Numbered from the stretch's first letter, positions 16,121 to 24,617 are shown. The stretch is 28,555 nt of DNA from DASPWV01 sp046727855 (GCA_046727855.1 JBKPDL010000080.1:1-28555); one strand, 5' to 3'. Notes: generated by a model not told the origin, from the sequence alone. Numbers and translations: made by a program.

Positions 16121-17236
16121 GTGTTTGCGTATACGCCGGCTCTTGATGGCATCCGCGGGATCGCCATCATTCTCGTCCTTCTCCATCACTTCACACTGTT
16201 CGATCCCGTCACCTCTGTCGGCGCGTGGTTTGGGTTTCTCGCGCTGCTTGGATGGAGCGGCGTCGATCTGTTTTTCGTGCTCTCGGGGTTCCTCATTACT
16301 GGAATTCTGATCGACGCGCGCGGCAGCGATCGTTACTTCACGAGTTTTTACGCGCGGCGCACGCTGCGCATCTTTCCGCTGTATTACCTGATCGTGTTCC
16401 TGTCGCTCATCGTGCTGCCGCATTTTCCACGATGGTCGACGCTGCTTGGCGGCGCTCACGGCGTCACGCAGTGGCCGTACTGGTTGTACCTCGTGAATTT
16501 TGCGATCGCGGAGCGCAACGATTTCCAGCACGGCATCCTCGATGTCGCATGGTCGCTCGCGATTGAAGAGCAGTTCTATCTGCTGTGGGCCGTGATGGTC
16601 TGGCTGCTGCCGCCGCGGTGGCTTGGACCGCTCTGTGCGTCGATTCTTCTCATCGTCCCGCTCGCCCGCACGCTCGCGCTCGAGGACGGATTACACTCGG
16701 TCGACGTCTACGTATTGCCGCACTATCGCGCCGACGCGCTGGCAACGGGCGCGCTGCTGGCCTGGCTCGCGCGCCGGGCGTGGTTGTCCAAAGCGGCGGC
16801 CGTCGCGCCGTGGTTTTGCGTAGCCGCTGCGGCTACTGCCGTTGCGCTCGCTCTCGCCGACGAGACACCGTGGTGGTGGGGCTTGTGGACGCAACGCGTC
16901 GGCTATTCGGTGCTGGCGCTCTCAGGTGCGGCTTTGATCGTATCGGCGGTCACGCGCGCGCCGCAAAGCCTGATTCCAACGCTCCTCTCCGCCGGCTGGC
17001 TGCGCGCCTTTGGCAAATACAGCTATTGCATGTACTTGATCCACCTGCCGGTATCGCGCGCGGTGCAGGAGTTGGTGATGGGCGCCGACGAATTTCCCGT
17101 CGTGCTTGGCGCGATGTGGCCGGCGCAGCTGGCCTTCTACGCGCTTGCGACCGCGCCGACCTTCGGCTTGGCCTGGCTGTCGTGGCACGGGTTTGAGGCG
17201 CCGATTCTGCGGTTGAAATCGCGATTTCCGTATTGA
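16121..17236 (+). CDS. Acyltransferase family 3 (OafA/YrhL-like) membrane O-acyltransferase
   Basis: A 371-aa, roughly ten-helix inner-membrane protein. Signatures: PALDGIRGIAIILVLLHHF (His22/His23 as the catalytic-region histidine), the SGVDLFFVLSGFLITGIL block (46-63) and RRTLRIFPLYYL (79-90). All are diagnostic of Acyltransf_3. These enzymes O-acetylate or acylate sugars on surface polysaccharides or lipids. The length fits the single-domain form without an SGNH domain. The GTG start at 16121 is chosen because the conserved N-terminus begins there. Upstream codons are antisense to paralogue 2. Confidence 0.85.
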   Translation: MFAYTPALDGIRGIAIILVLLHHFTLFDPVTSVGAWFGFLALLGWSGVDLFFVLSGFLITGILIDARGSDRYFTSFYARRTLRIFPLYYLIVFLSLIVLPHFPRWSTLLGGAHGVTQWPYWLYLVNFAIAERNDFQHGILDVAWSLAIEEQFYLLWAVMVWLLPPRWLGPLCASILLIVPLARTLALEDGLHSVDVYVLPHYRADALATGALLAWLARRAWLSKAAAVAPWFCVAAAATAVALALADETPWWWGLWTQRVGYSVLALSGAALIVSAVTRAPQSLIPTLLSAGWLRAFGKYSYCMYLIHLPVSRAVQELVMGADEFPVVLGAMWPAQLAFYALATAPTFGLAWLSWHGFEAPILRLKSRFPY

Positions 17237-17246
17237 TCGCGCCGGT

Positions 17247-17308
17247 CGCGGACCTAAAGCCACCCCAACGCGCAAAAAACGCGCGTCGGGGGCCCCGGCA
17301 GGTCCGCG
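17247..17308. repeat. About 62-bp palindromic repeat, copy B
   Basis: Outer arms CGCGGACCT (17247-17255) and AGGTCCGCG (17300-17308) are exactly complementary. An inner hairpin pairs CCCC-ACGCGC (17263-17273) with GCGCGT-GGGG (17281-17291) around an AAAAAAC loop. It sits between convergent genes. The same size and outer arms occur in copy A at 7652. Confidence 0.65.
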
Positions 17309-17362
17309 CTACATGCAACAAGCGCTGCTTCGAGTCATGTAGCGCGGAGCGTTAGCTCCGCG
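17308..17362. repeat. Two further hairpins at the end of the beta-propeller gene
   Basis: GCTACATG (17308-17315) pairs with CATGTAGC (17336-17343). Directly after it, CGCGGAGC (17343-17350) pairs with GCTCCGCG (17355-17362) around GTTA. The TTA of that loop (17352-17354) is the TAA stop of the minus-strand gene. These may act as a convergent terminator or belong to the repeat family. Confidence 0.5.
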
Positions 17363-18263
17363 GTATTGGCCGCCAATCCGGTACGCGGTCGTTGCCTGGT
17401 CCGGTCGTGAGACGGATAAACGTGCCCGGTTTCTGAAGGTCCATCAATGCAAGGTCCCAGTCCTCGCCCCGGTGATGCTCGGGACTCACAGAGAACGCGA
17501 GATACCGGCCGTCCGGAGAGTAATCCGGGTAATAGCTCCAGAGCCGTTGATCCGCGATGAGCGTGCGCGTGCCGGTCTCGCGTACAGCATCGATCTGCGA
17601 CGGCTCCTTCTCGATGCGGACAAACGCCAGCTCCTTGCTATCGGGCGAGAAGGAAGGCCGGCACGAGCCGCGGCCGGATGTCACCTGCTGTGTTTTGCCA
17701 GTGGTGAGATCGACGAGCTGAATTTGAAAGCTCATGATCGTCTGCGCGGCATACGCAAGATAGCGCCCATCGGGCGACGTCGCCGGCATGATCGCGCGAT
17801 CGAAACCGCCCGTGATGCGATTGACGCGCTTGTCGGCCAGCCAGACGCGGTAAATCTCACCGCGGCCATCGCGCTCGCCAGTGAAATAGAGGCTCTTTGC
17901 GTCCGCCGCCCACACCGGCCCCTGCTCCGCCGACGGGTGATCCGTTAACCGGACAAGATTGCCGCCGTCGGCGTCCATGGCGAAAATATCCAGGTTGTCT
18001 TTTTGGCCGCGCGTCGAGCTGAAGGCAATGCGTCGACCGTCCGGCGACCAGCGCGGCTCTTCGTCCAGCCAGTCGCCAGGGGTTCCGACGCGGCGCACGG
18101 CGGCGGTCGAGAGATTCAGCACGAACAAGCGTGTCGGTCCTTCGCGGTCCGATTGGAAGAGTAACTCTCCCGTAAGGCCCGGCGGGAATGGCTTGACGGC
18201 TTGCGCGCCGAGCGGGATCGCGGCCAGAAGCATCGCCGCGGCGGTCAGGAAATCTCGCATCAT
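17352..18263 (-). CDS. Secreted TolB-like PD40 beta-propeller protein
   Basis: A 303-aa protein with signal peptide MMRDFLTAAAMLLAAIPLGAQ, then repeated PD40 blades: PRWSPDGRRIAFSSTR, PVWAADAKSLYFTG, PATSPDGRYLAYAA, PSFSPDSKELAFVR, PDYSPDGRYLAFSV. It lacks the TolB N-terminal domain. Such propellers are probably periplasmic binding or scaffold modules. The ATG at 18263 overlaps the methyltransferase stop (ATGA), so the two are cotranscribed. The C-terminal Pro-Arg-Ser codons and the stop lie in the palindrome at 17343-17362. Confidence 0.78.
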   Translation of the reverse strand: MMRDFLTAAAMLLAAIPLGAQAVKPFPPGLTGELLFQSDREGPTRLFVLNLSTAAVRRVGTPGDWLDEEPRWSPDGRRIAFSSTRGQKDNLDIFAMDADGGNLVRLTDHPSAEQGPVWAADAKSLYFTGERDGRGEIYRVWLADKRVNRITGGFDRAIMPATSPDGRYLAYAAQTIMSFQIQLVDLTTGKTQQVTSGRGSCRPSFSPDSKELAFVRIEKEPSQIDAVRETGTRTLIADQRLWSYYPDYSPDGRYLAFSVSPEHHRGEDWDLALMDLQKPGTFIRLTTGPGNDRVPDWRPIPRS

Positions 18264-19021
18264 CCCACTTTGCGGCAAAACGCCATGAGGTGCCAACCCA
18301 GCGGGCGTACCCACGCGCGTGGCAGCACGTTGAAGGTCCCCACGAATAGAGTGTTGAACAACGTCCCCTTCCAGCCGCCGTGCAGCCGCGACTTGACGGG
18401 AAACCGCTCCGGCACGATTTCGATTTTCGCAAAGGGCGAAAGCAGTTCGCGAAACTCGCGAATCGAATACTTCTTCAACACCGGCGCGTCTTCGTGCTCA
18501 AGCGCCACCTTCGTCAGCTTCGCCATCGCGTTCAACCACGAAATGCGGTTGTAGACCATGAAAATGGCGAGACCGTCTGGCCGCAACACGCGGTGGCACT
18601 CGCGCACGACGCGCGCGGCGTCGGCGGTGTATTGCAGCACGCCGTGTCCGTAGACCACATCAAACGTTTCATCGGCGTACGGCAGGGCCTCGGCGTTGCC
18701 GATTTGCAGCTCTTTCGGCGCGACGCCGTGCCACGCGAAATTCCTGCGCGCCAGGTCGATGGCAGTCTGCGACAGGTCGATACCAGAAACGATGGCGCCG
18801 CCGCGCGCGAAGCGCACCAGGTCGGTGCCGATTCCGCATCCCACTTCGAGGAGGTCGCGGCCGCGGAAGGCGTTGAAGTCTACGAGCCGCGGAAGGTAGT
18901 GAAGCTTATCGAAGCGGTAGGCATCGAGATCGTCGAAGAACTCGCGTGACCCGACCGGATGGTCGGTCATGTCGAGATCGTGGATGCGCGCGTTCCAATA
19001 CTCTTCAATCCTGCTAATCAT
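18260..19021 (-). CDS. Class I SAM-dependent methyltransferase
   Basis: A 253-aa enzyme of the Methyltransf_11 type. Motif I is LLEVGCGIGTDL (57-68), the acidic motif II residue is D82 (SGIDLS), GNAEALPY (108-115) is the post-II loop, and VLRPDG (145-150) is motif III. The C-terminal 60 residues, with hydrophobic WVRPLGWHLMAF, may contact membrane. The ATG at 19021 is preferred. A TTG at 19063 in the same frame lies inside an inverted repeat. First gene of a two-gene unit with the PD40 propeller. Substrate not predictable. It is divergent from the glycerol-3-phosphate dehydrogenase-like gene. Confidence 0.78.
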   Translation of the reverse strand: MISRIEEYWNARIHDLDMTDHPVGSREFFDDLDAYRFDKLHYLPRLVDFNAFRGRDLLEVGCGIGTDLVRFARGGAIVSGIDLSQTAIDLARRNFAWHGVAPKELQIGNAEALPYADETFDVVYGHGVLQYTADAARVVRECHRVLRPDGLAIFMVYNRISWLNAMAKLTKVALEHEDAPVLKKYSIREFRELLSPFAKIEIVPERFPVKSRLHGGWKGTLFNTLFVGTFNVLPRAWVRPLGWHLMAFCRKVG

Positions 19022-19036
19022 CGCCGCGTCAGTGCA

Positions 19037-19082
19037 GATTGCGGATGTGATTGAAGATTTCAATCACCCATCTGCAATCGAC
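19037..19082. repeat. Long interrupted inverted repeat in a divergent promoter region
   Basis: GTGATTGAA-GAT-TTCAATCAC (19047-19067) is a perfect 9-bp palindrome. Outside it, GATTGCGGATG and CATCTGCAATC are complementary with one mismatch. A further GATCTGCAATC follows, so the unit GATTGC/GCAATC recurs. It could be an operator, a transcript-end hairpin or a degenerate dispersed repeat. Confidence 0.45.
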
Positions 19083-19109
19083 GATCTGCAATCACAGGTC
19101 TTTCACCCT

Positions 19110-19119
19110 ATCGTACAAT
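19110..19119. promoter_or_regulatory. Candidate overlapping -10 elements for the divergent pair
   Basis: The plus strand has TACAAT (19114-19119), 9 nt before the ATG at 19129, with no ribosome-binding site. The minus strand has TACGAT (complement of 19110-19115), which would give the methyltransferase a leader of about 85 nt containing the inverted repeat. The minus call is the weaker one. Confidence 0.35.
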
Positions 19120-19128
19120 GCGCCTTTG

Positions 19129-20763
19129 ATGGTGCGCGATCTCGGCCGCCTGGCCGACACTCGCTTTGATCTCGTCATCGTCGGCGCCGGATTTTACGGA
19201 GCGGTGGCTGCGTGGGACGCGGTCCTGCGCGGCTTGTCAGTTGCGCTCATTGACAAGGACGACTTCGGCAGCGGCACTTCCTTCAACAATCTCAAGACTC
19301 TTCACGGCGGCTTGCGCTCGCTGCAGGCGCTCAACTTTGCGCAGATGCGGCTGTTCACCCGCGAGCGGCGCGCGCTGGCGCGTGTGGCGCCGCACCTCGT
19401 GCAGCCGCTGCCGTTCGTCGTGCCGACGTACCGCGACCCTCGCCGGTCGGCGGCGCTCATGCGGATGGCGCTCACCGTCAACGAGATCGTCTCACGCGAT
19501 CGACACGACGGCCTGGTCGATCCGAGTCTGCACCTGCCGGCGAGCCAGTTGATTTCGCGGGACGAGTGTCTTGTGGCCAATCCGGCGATCGAACCGAAAG
19601 GGGTGACGGGCGGCGCTGTCTGGCACGATTACCAGCTGCAGAACACCGATCGAATGACGTTCTCGTTCATTCAGTCGGCCGCCGACACCGGTGCAGCGGT
19701 GGCCAACTATGTCCGCGCAACTGGGTTCCTGCGCGACGGCGCGAATATCACGGGCGTGCACGTGGAAGACCGCTTCACCGGCGACCAGTTCGACGTGCGC
19801 GGCGACGTGGTATTGAACGCTGCCGGTCCCTGGGCCGCGTCGCTGCTCGAGACGCTGCGCGGAGAAATCAGCGGACCGGCGCCAAAGCTGTCGCGCGCGA
19901 TGAATCTGGTGACGCGCCGCGCCACCGGATCGTACGCCTGCGGTGGCCTTGCGCGCGGGCGATTTCTCTTCATGGTGCCGTGGCGAGACGTGTCGGTGGT
20001 CGGCACGAGCCACGACGCGCATTCGGGTCCGCCCGACGCGCTGACCGTGTCGCGCTCGGACCTGGAATCGTTTCTCGCCGATGTACGCGAGGCATTTCCT
20101 CGCGCGGCACTCACCACCAGCGACGTGCGTCTCATTCATCGCGGCCTGCTGCCAACGGTGTCGAGTCACGACACGCACGTGAAGTTGCTGCGCGAAAGCG
20201 CCGTGGTCGATCACAGCCGCCAGGATGCGCCGGGTCTGATCTCGATGTTCGGCGTGCGTTACACCACTGCCCGTCATACGGCTGCGCGCGCAATCGACGG
20301 CGTTTTCCGCGCCCGGGGACACAGCACGCCGCCGCCGTGCCGCACCGAGATCACGCCGGTCGCAGGTGGCGCTATCACGAACAAAGAAAGCTTCCTGCGC
20401 GCCGTGCTGCACCGCGATATGCCAGGTATTTCTGCCGAGACGGTTCGCAGGCTGGCGCTCACCTACGGCACAAACTACGACGCAGTGCTCCAAATCGCGC
20501 GCGACATGCCGGTGCTCGCCGAGCCGCTCGGCCGGCATTGTGCCGTCACCGGCGCCGAAATCCTCCACGCGGCCCGCCATGAGTGCGCCGTTGCGCTGAG
20601 CGATGCCGTGATCAGGCGGACCGAGGCGGGATCGGCCGGGCATCCCGGGGCCGATGTGCTCGAGCATGCGGCTCGCATCATGGCGCGTCAGCTCGGGTGG
20701 GATGAATGGAAAACCCGAAACGAGGTGGCACAAGTGGAGGACTTTTACCGCCTCCCGGCATAA
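19129..20763 (+). CDS. FAD-dependent glycerol-3-phosphate dehydrogenase-like oxidoreductase
   Basis: A 544-aa protein of the GlpD/GlpA DAO superfamily. The FAD dinucleotide fold is at GAGFYG (19-24) with D42. The family loop reads SFNNLKTLHGGLRSLQ (51-66), where classical GlpD has SSRSSKLIHGGLRYLE. The HGGLR core is kept, but the preceding SSRSSK region is changed. The C-terminal 120 residues form the DAO_C-type helical domain. The classical reaction is G3P to DHAP with quinone as acceptor at the inner membrane. The loop change and glycan-gene surroundings leave open a different substrate. ATG chosen because the FAD fold begins 18 residues later and a TACAAT box lies 9 nt upstream. Confidence 0.75.
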   Translation: MVRDLGRLADTRFDLVIVGAGFYGAVAAWDAVLRGLSVALIDKDDFGSGTSFNNLKTLHGGLRSLQALNFAQMRLFTRERRALARVAPHLVQPLPFVVPTYRDPRRSAALMRMALTVNEIVSRDRHDGLVDPSLHLPASQLISRDECLVANPAIEPKGVTGGAVWHDYQLQNTDRMTFSFIQSAADTGAAVANYVRATGFLRDGANITGVHVEDRFTGDQFDVRGDVVLNAAGPWAASLLETLRGEISGPAPKLSRAMNLVTRRATGSYACGGLARGRFLFMVPWRDVSVVGTSHDAHSGPPDALTVSRSDLESFLADVREAFPRAALTTSDVRLIHRGLLPTVSSHDTHVKLLRESAVVDHSRQDAPGLISMFGVRYTTARHTAARAIDGVFRARGHSTPPPCRTEITPVAGGAITNKESFLRAVLHRDMPGISAETVRRLALTYGTNYDAVLQIARDMPVLAEPLGRHCAVTGAEILHAARHECAVALSDAVIRRTEAGSAGHPGADVLEHAARIMARQLGWDEWKTRNEVAQVEDFYRLPA

Positions 20764-20861
20764 GCGCTATCGCCGTCGTACTCGGACAACCTCGTAGCCG
20801 CCGTCGGCCGAGGGACCGACCGGCGCCATGAGGGCGACGACGACAAGCGCGGCCGCAATGG
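20764..20861. other. Convergent intergenic spacer
   Basis: 98 bp between two gene ends. It holds an inverted repeat, GTCGG/CCGAC, within CGTCGGCCGAGGGACCGACC (20801-20820), which could pair as a weak terminator. No T-run. On the minus strand a short frame encodes MAPVGPSADGGYEVVRVRRR, but it has no start signal and nothing recognisable. Confidence 0.3.
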
Positions 20862-22745
20862 TCAGCGAAGATGCTCTTCGCACCACCGCTCGAAAACCAT
20901 CAACGGAAACAGCGTGTGGGCGTGATTTTCGCGTCCCGCTACGTGCGCCTCGACCAGGCTCGCAACCTCGGGCGTATCGAATAATCCGCGCCGCTGTATC
21001 CGCTCCGGCGACAACAACTCCCGCATCAGCGGCTGCAGTTCCCGGCGCAGCCAGTTCTTCATCGGAATACTGAAACCTTCCTTGCGGCGCGTCAGAATCC
21101 GTTCCGGCAGGATGCCGCGCATGGCGCGCTTCAGGATCCACTTTCGCTCGCCGTCGCGGATCTTGAGCGATCCGGCCATTGAAAACGCGAGCTCCATCAC
21201 CTCGGCGTCGAGAAACGGCGCGCGCGTCTCGAGAGACGTCGCCATGCTCATGCGGTCGACTTTGACGAGGATGTCGTCGACCAGGTACACCGAGAGATCG
21301 GTATACAACTGTCGATTCAGGAGATCGTCGGAGCTGTACCGCCGCATTGCGTCGCGCACGGGCCGATACACGTCCGAAGCGACAAGCGCCGACTGTAGCG
21401 TCTTAGTGTAGAGCCGGCGTTTAGCGCCCGCGCCCAGATACACCATCCAGCGGTAATGGCCAAGATCGTCGGGCGCCTGAGCGGCACCTTGCGCAAAACG
21501 CTTGAACTTGTTGACGAAGCCCTTCTTCTTTTCTGCCGGCGGAAATGCGGCCGCCACCGCCGCCATCGCGGGAATCAACACCTCACCAGCCCCGCCGAAG
21601 CGGGCCGCGATGTGCTGGGCTTGATACGTGTCGTAGCCGCCAAACAGCTCATCGCCACCGTCGCCCGACAGCACCACCTTGACATGCTCGCGCGCGAGCT
21701 GGGACACGAGATACGTCGGAAAGAGCGAGACGTCGGCAAACGGCTCGTCCAGATGCACCACGAGCTTGTCGAACAGCTCCGCGATCGCCGGCGAAACGGT
21801 CCGTTCGCGATGATCGGTGCGGAAGCGCGTCGCCACCTCCCGCGCAAACGGCAGCTCGTTGTAGCTGCCGTCCTCGAAACCGATGCTGAAGCTATTAACA
21901 GGCTGCAGCGAGACCTCGCTCATGAAGGCGACGATGCTGCTCGAATCGATGCCGCCGGACAGAAACGCACCCAGCGGCACATCGGCCATCATTTGACTGA
22001 CCACGGCGCGTTTCAGCGTCTGGCGCAATGCCTCGGCGGCTTCGTCTTCGCGCCACGGCTTCACCGCCGCCTCGGTGGCGTCCCAATAGCGATGCACGGT
22101 GACGCTGCCGCCGCGATACTGCAGGTAATGACCGGGCGGCAACTTGTGCACGCTTTTGAGAATCGTCCGCGGCGCGATGACGTACTCGTAGGTCAGAAAC
22201 TGATCGACCGCCTCGAGATCCAGCTCGCGTCGAACTTCGGGCCTGACCAGAAGCGCTTTGACCTCCGACGCCAGCAACAGGCCCCGCGGCGTGAGCGTCC
22301 AGTAGAGCGGCTTCTCGCCCGCTCGATCGCGCGCGGCCAGAAGCGTCTGCGTACTCGCATCCCAGAGCGCGAGCGCAAACATCCCGCGCAGCCGCTTGAG
22401 AAAATCCACACCCCACTGCTCGTAGGCGTGGACCAGCACCTCGATGTCGGAGCGGCTGCGAAAGGTGTGACCGCGCGAGGTCAGCTCCTGGCGAAGCGCA
22501 GCGAAGTTGTAGATCTCGCCGTTTGCGACGAGTTGCACAGTGGCGGTTTCGTTGCTGAACGGCTGCTGCCCGCCAGCGAGATCGACAATCGAGAGGCGCC
22601 GCATGCCGAGGCCGACGCCGGGAAGCGTCACGCTCCCCTCTTCGTCGGGGCCGCGATGGTGCAGCATCCGGACCATGCGGCCGAGATCTTCAGCCAGGAC
22701 GGGGCGGTTCAGATCCGATTCGACGATTCCAACAATGCCGCACAT
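20862..22745 (-). CDS. asnB: Asparagine synthase (glutamine-hydrolysing)-type amidotransferase
   Basis: A 627-aa two-domain enzyme. The N-terminal Ntn glutaminase starts MCGIVGIVE, with Cys2 as the nucleophile after Met removal, and has NGEIYN (75-80). The synthetase domain has the PP-loop SGGIDSSS (263-270) and GDGGDELFGGY. Length is normal for the AsnB class I type. Canonical reaction: aspartate + Gln + ATP to Asn. Members in polysaccharide loci may amidate other carboxylates, such as uronic acids or lipid-linked acids. It is third in a minus-strand operon, 14 nt after the hexapeptide acyltransferase, so a role in modifying the glycan is plausible. Confidence 0.85.
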   Translation of the reverse strand: MCGIVGIVESDLNRPVLAEDLGRMVRMLHHRGPDEEGSVTLPGVGLGMRRLSIVDLAGGQQPFSNETATVQLVANGEIYNFAALRQELTSRGHTFRSRSDIEVLVHAYEQWGVDFLKRLRGMFALALWDASTQTLLAARDRAGEKPLYWTLTPRGLLLASEVKALLVRPEVRRELDLEAVDQFLTYEYVIAPRTILKSVHKLPPGHYLQYRGGSVTVHRYWDATEAAVKPWREDEAAEALRQTLKRAVVSQMMADVPLGAFLSGGIDSSSIVAFMSEVSLQPVNSFSIGFEDGSYNELPFAREVATRFRTDHRERTVSPAIAELFDKLVVHLDEPFADVSLFPTYLVSQLAREHVKVVLSGDGGDELFGGYDTYQAQHIAARFGGAGEVLIPAMAAVAAAFPPAEKKKGFVNKFKRFAQGAAQAPDDLGHYRWMVYLGAGAKRRLYTKTLQSALVASDVYRPVRDAMRRYSSDDLLNRQLYTDLSVYLVDDILVKVDRMSMATSLETRAPFLDAEVMELAFSMAGSLKIRDGERKWILKRAMRGILPERILTRRKEGFSIPMKNWLRRELQPLMRELLSPERIQRRGLFDTPEVASLVEAHVAGRENHAHTLFPLMVFERWCEEHLR

Positions 22746-22759
22746 AGGTCAGTCGCCGG

Positions 22760-23611
22760 TCAACGGTCGCCGCTCGACGATTGCCTTCGATCTCGCATCA
22801 CCTTCGCGGGAATGCCCGCCGCGATGCTGAATTCGGGAATGTCGCCGACGACGACTGCCCCGGCGCCGATGATCGCGTCGCGTCCGATGCGCGACCCGTC
22901 TGTGACCACGACGTGCGTTCCGAGCCAGACGTTATCGTCCACCTCGATACCGCGGGCGGTGCGACCTTGCTCCAGCACCGGGATGTCTGTCCGATCGTAA
23001 AGATGATCGCCGCCGACGAGATAGGTGTACGCCGCCATCAGCACGCTTTTGCCGACGCGTACACGGGACGCGGAAAAAATCTCGCAGTTGAACCCGAGGT
23101 TGGCGTCGTTCTCAACGACGATATCGCCGTTCTTGCAGCTCAAGATCGTATTGCGTCCGACAAACACGCCGCTGCCGATGACAATCCCTTTGTTGTCCGT
23201 GCCCTTCGCGTCGAGACAACAGCAATCGTCGATGACCACGTTGTCGCCGATCGCGATCTTATGAGGATGCCTAAGCGTGACGTTGACGCCAAAGACGACG
23301 TTCCGGCCGACTGATCCAAGCACGAGCGGGTAGAGTTTGGCGCGCAGGAATAGACCCAGTGCGCCAGGTACCCACGAGCTGAGAAGCGCAACGAGCTCAA
23401 AGGCGACGAGCGGCCCCCACCCAGGCCGACCGACGACCAGATCGCGATACTTGTCGGCTTTCGATCGCCGCTCGTCGAACAGCTCGCGCTGGATGACGGT
23501 AATTCGTGGATCGTGCCTGCCTCGAGCGTCGCCCTCGCCCGATTCAGCCCGAGGTGGCCCCGGACTTGTCGAATTGTCGACGGGCTCGCGCGTCGACTTC
23601 GCCACGCTCAT
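22760..23611 (-). CDS. Left-handed beta-helix hexapeptide acyltransferase
   Basis: A 283-aa protein. Residues 1-80 include a low-complexity N-terminus and a basic segment. Residues about 65-95 are hydrophobic (VAFELVALLSSWVPGALGLF), suggesting membrane association. From about 100 on, hexapeptide repeats ([LIV]GxxxV type) run to the end, including IGDNVVIDD, IGSGVFVG, VGKSVLMA, VDDNVWLG, GTHVVVTD and IGRDAIIGAGAVVVGDIP, with the typical end AGIPAKVM. This is the CysE/NodL/WbbJ-like fold. Probable O- or N-acetyltransferase for a sugar. Coupled to the upstream GT2 by ATGA. The ATG at 23611 is chosen for that overlap. Confidence 0.82.
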   Translation of the reverse strand: MSVAKSTREPVDNSTSPGPPRAESGEGDARGRHDPRITVIQRELFDERRSKADKYRDLVVGRPGWGPLVAFELVALLSSWVPGALGLFLRAKLYPLVLGSVGRNVVFGVNVTLRHPHKIAIGDNVVIDDCCCLDAKGTDNKGIVIGSGVFVGRNTILSCKNGDIVVENDANLGFNCEIFSASRVRVGKSVLMAAYTYLVGGDHLYDRTDIPVLEQGRTARGIEVDDNVWLGTHVVVTDGSRIGRDAIIGAGAVVVGDIPEFSIAAGIPAKVMRDRRQSSSGDR

Positions 23612-24582
23612 GACGTCACATGCGCCATGTCCGGCGTTTGCAGTATCTCGCGAATGACGTACACCGGCTTGTTCTGCGATTCGTAGTACGTCCGCGCGAG
23701 GAGCTCCGCCAGCAGGCCGAAAGTGACGAGTTGCACGCCGATGAACACGAGCAACACTCCGACCAGGAGCAGCGGAGTGCGGTCTGCGATTGGCTGCTGC
23801 AGGATCAGTCGCACATAACCGAGGTACACCGTAATGACGCTTCCAAGCACTGCCGCCGCGAGACCGAGCAAGCCGAAGATCTGCAACGGCCGGGTCGAGT
23901 AACTCAGGAGAAACTTGACGGTCACGAGATCGAGAATCACGCGAATGGTGCGCGACAGCCCGTACTTCGAGGCGCCGGCCGCGCGCCCGCGATGATTCAC
24001 AACCATCTCGTTGATGCGCACGCCAATCTGGCTCGCAATGGCCGGCAAAAACCGGTGCATCTCGCCGTAGAGCCGCAGCGGCTTGACCACCTCTGCGCGA
24101 AACACCTTGAGTGAGCATCCATAGTCGTGCAGCGGCACGCCCGTCGCCCACGAGATCAGGCGATTGGCGATCATCGACGGCACACGCCGCGTGACGAACG
24201 CATCTTTGCGATTCTTCCTCCAGCCCGCCACGATGTCGTAGCCTTCGTCGATTCTCGCCGCCATGAGCGGAATGTCGGCCGGATCGTTCTGCTTGTCACC
24301 GTCCATGGTGACGACCAGGCGGCCGCGCGCATAGGCGAAGCCGGCGGCAAAGGCGGCGGTCTGTCCAAAGTTGCGGCGGAAGCGAATCACCCGCAGCCGC
24401 GGATCGCGTGCCTGCACGCGCGCCAGCTGCTCGAACGTATCGTCGGTACTGCCATCGTCGATTACGATCACCTCGAACGTCCGCCCGTTCCGCTCGAGCG
24501 TGCCGGTGAGTTCGAGGTAAAGACCGTTGATGTTTGGCGACTCGTTGCGGACGGGGATGACGATCGAGAGCTCTGGGGTCAT
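23608..24582 (-). CDS. Polyprenyl-phosphate glycosyltransferase, GT2, DPM1/ArnC-type with two TM helices
   Basis: A 324-aa protein. The GT-A domain has SIVIPVRNE (6-14), VIDDGSTDDT (40-49), MDGDKQNDP (93-101) and HDYGCSLKVF (152-161). SKYGLSR (205-211) is the amphipathic-helix motif before the membrane. Two hydrophobic helices occupy about 235-260 and 268-295, the arrangement of GtrB/ArnC/Dpm1-type enzymes that charge undecaprenyl phosphate with one sugar at the cytoplasmic face. ATG at 24582 chosen; a TTG directly before it is less likely. A TATAAT -10 lies 18 nt upstream. First gene of the operon with the acetyltransferase and AsnB, and divergent from a GT-C enzyme that could use its product. 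Confidence 0.87.
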   Translation of the reverse strand: MTPELSIVIPVRNESPNINGLYLELTGTLERNGRTFEVIVIDDGSTDDTFEQLARVQARDPRLRVIRFRRNFGQTAAFAAGFAYARGRLVVTMDGDKQNDPADIPLMAARIDEGYDIVAGWRKNRKDAFVTRRVPSMIANRLISWATGVPLHDYGCSLKVFRAEVVKPLRLYGEMHRFLPAIASQIGVRINEMVVNHRGRAAGASKYGLSRTIRVILDLVTVKFLLSYSTRPLQIFGLLGLAAAVLGSVITVYLGYVRLILQQPIADRTPLLLVGVLLVFIGVQLVTFGLLAELLARTYYESQNKPVYVIREILQTPDMAHVTS

Positions 24583-24600
24583 CAAGGAGAAGATCGCGCA

Positions 24601-24608
24601 ATTATACT
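24601..24608. promoter_or_regulatory. Overlapping back-to-back -10 elements
   Basis: ATTATACT contains TATACT on the plus strand (24603-24608), 9 nt before the ATG at 24618. It also contains a perfect TATAAT on the minus strand (complement of 24601-24606), 18 nt before the ATG at 24582. No -35 consensus or Shine-Dalgarno sequence is seen for either. Only 35 bp separate the two starts. Confidence 0.55.
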
Positions 24609-24617
24609 GCGGGTTTG

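Noticed and set aside
16100..16531. 144-codon N-terminal extension of paralogue 2
   Set aside because: It is antisense to the acyltransferase gene, hydrophilic, and absent from paralogue 1.
19037..19094. CRISPR-like direct repeats (GATCTGCAATC copies)
   Set aside because: Only two or three short copies with overlapping rather than spacer-like intervals, and no cas genes.
19492..20733. 413-aa minus-strand frame opposite the GlpD-like gene
   Set aside because: No domain, and composition is antisense-like. The plus strand encodes a clear FAD enzyme.
20767..20861. Short hydrophobic frame after the AsnB stop (MAPVGPSADGGYEVVRVRRR)
   Set aside because: Only 20 codons, no ribosome-binding site or coupling, and no recognisable family.
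21456..23000. 514-aa plus-strand frame opposite AsnB and the acyltransferase
   Set aside because: It runs across two real genes and their junction, and is Arg/His-rich with no recognisable fold.
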